A DNA stretch of 64,000 bases from Proteiniclasticum sediminis. GTDB lineage: Bacteria > Bacillota > Clostridia > Clostridiales > Clostridiaceae. This document shows, one piece after another, positions 63,766-64,000 of this stretch. The stretch is taken from contig NZ_JAGSCS010000003.1 of the NCBI RefSeq assembly GCF_018128025.1, positions 62,001-126,000 of the forward strand, read 5' to 3'. The translations under genes and the position numbers were made by a program. Every line of letters starts with the position of its first letter. The first letter of the stretch is position 1. The notes beneath the pieces were generated by a model. It saw only the letters and a list, made by a program, of their open reading frames with translations, had not been told where the DNA came from and searched no databases.

Positions 63766-64000
63766 CGTAGTCACCTCCCAGATAGGCCTTGATGACCCGT
63801 TCATTGTTCTGCACTTCAGCGGGGGTACCCTCGGCGATGAGGTGGCCATAATCAAAGACGAAGATCTTGTCGCAGAGCTTCATGACCAGGGACATGTCAT
63901 GCTCGATGAGGACCACGGTGAGCTGGAAATAGTCCTTCACCCACTGGATGAGCTTGGTCAGCTCGTTGGTTTCGTTGGGATTCATGCCGGCAGCGGGTTC
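63752..64000 (-). CDS. livG: Branched-chain amino acid ABC transporter ATP-binding protein LivG (partial)
   Basis: Only the last 82 residues are in the window. They begin in the Walker B region (EPAAGMNPNETNEL) and contain the H-loop VLIEHDMSLVM and the LivG-type C-terminus (ERVIKAYLGG). Partner of LivF; the permease and binding-protein genes presumably lie further right. Confidence 0.93.
   Translation of the reverse strand, partial: EPAAGMNPNETNELTKLIQWVKDYFQLTVVLIEHDMSLVMKLCDKIFVFDYGHLIAEGTPAEVQNNERVIKAYLGGDYVAQA

Overview
The window is a stretch of bacterial chromosome made almost entirely of housekeeping genes. Gene order and protein content point to an anaerobe-like Bacillota, most likely class Clostridia. 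The evidence is the secDF / RecJ-like / apt / relA / dtd / hisS / aspS order, the yggS-sepF-ylmH-divIVA order, remA between yicC and gmk, paired DUF881 proteins with the small basic protein Sbp, HemZ, YfmF/YfmH, PyrR, and strong AGGAGG-type ribosome binding sites. Base composition is moderate and codon third positions are G/C-rich, which also leaves long antisense open frames that are not genes. I see no tRNA, rRNA, CRISPR array, insertion sequence, integrase or phage gene. No sporulation gene can be named with certainty.

Layout. Positions 1-4260 are read leftward: magnesium transporter mgtE (runs off the left edge), a class A penicillin-binding protein and hpt. From 4538 everything reads rightward until 63 kb. 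4538-9498: hflX with an unusual N-terminal domain, a nucleotidyltransferase, a YigZ protein, yebC and a ZIP metal transporter. 9678-13074: a zinc-ribbon membrane protein, the pseudouridine catabolic pair psuK-psuG and a small membrane protein. 13185-19621: ruvA-ruvB-queA-tgt, yajC and a fused secDF. 19759-28930: a degenerate RecJ-like protein, apt, relA, dtd, a metallo-hydrolase, hemZ, hisS and aspS. 29172-34017: an exported unknown, hutH with a cyclodeaminase, dps under a textbook PerR box, and ychF. 34183-40186: a CPBP protease, a cyclase, DUF503, an M3 peptidase and the YfmF/YfmH pair. 40483-52905: a division and cell wall (dcw) cluster running into yggS, sepF, ylmH and divIVA. 52996-56173: aroB, DAHP synthase, lspA and an RluD-type pseudouridine synthase. 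56313-59768: pyrR, exonuclease III, a THUMP rRNA methyltransferase and asparaginase. 59790-62959: yicC, remA, gmk, rpoZ and coaBC. 63061-64000 reads leftward: livF and the end of livG.

The genes form short, tightly packed operons, often with 1-23 base overlaps, separated by clear hairpin-plus-T terminators. Several sigma-A promoters can be read directly (hpt, yebC, psuK, ruvA, yajC, relA, dps, ychF, mraZ, aroB). Several start codons are non-ATG (TTG for queA, livF, the zinc-ribbon protein and the CPBP protease; GTG for hflX and hpt; probably ATT for psuK).

The most unusual items are: HflX carrying a RadC-like N-terminal domain with a complete JAMM metal-binding motif; a RecJ relative at the recJ locus that has lost its catalytic aspartates and C-terminal half; the mraZ promoter built into the upstream terminator and followed by three 10-bp-phased MraZ boxes; a perfect PerR box at dps; a relA promoter that starts in the apt stop codon and places a perfect palindrome at the mRNA 5' end; and a dcw cluster without murE, murD, murG, ftsA or ftsZ. 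I see no clear multi-gene defence or mobile system.
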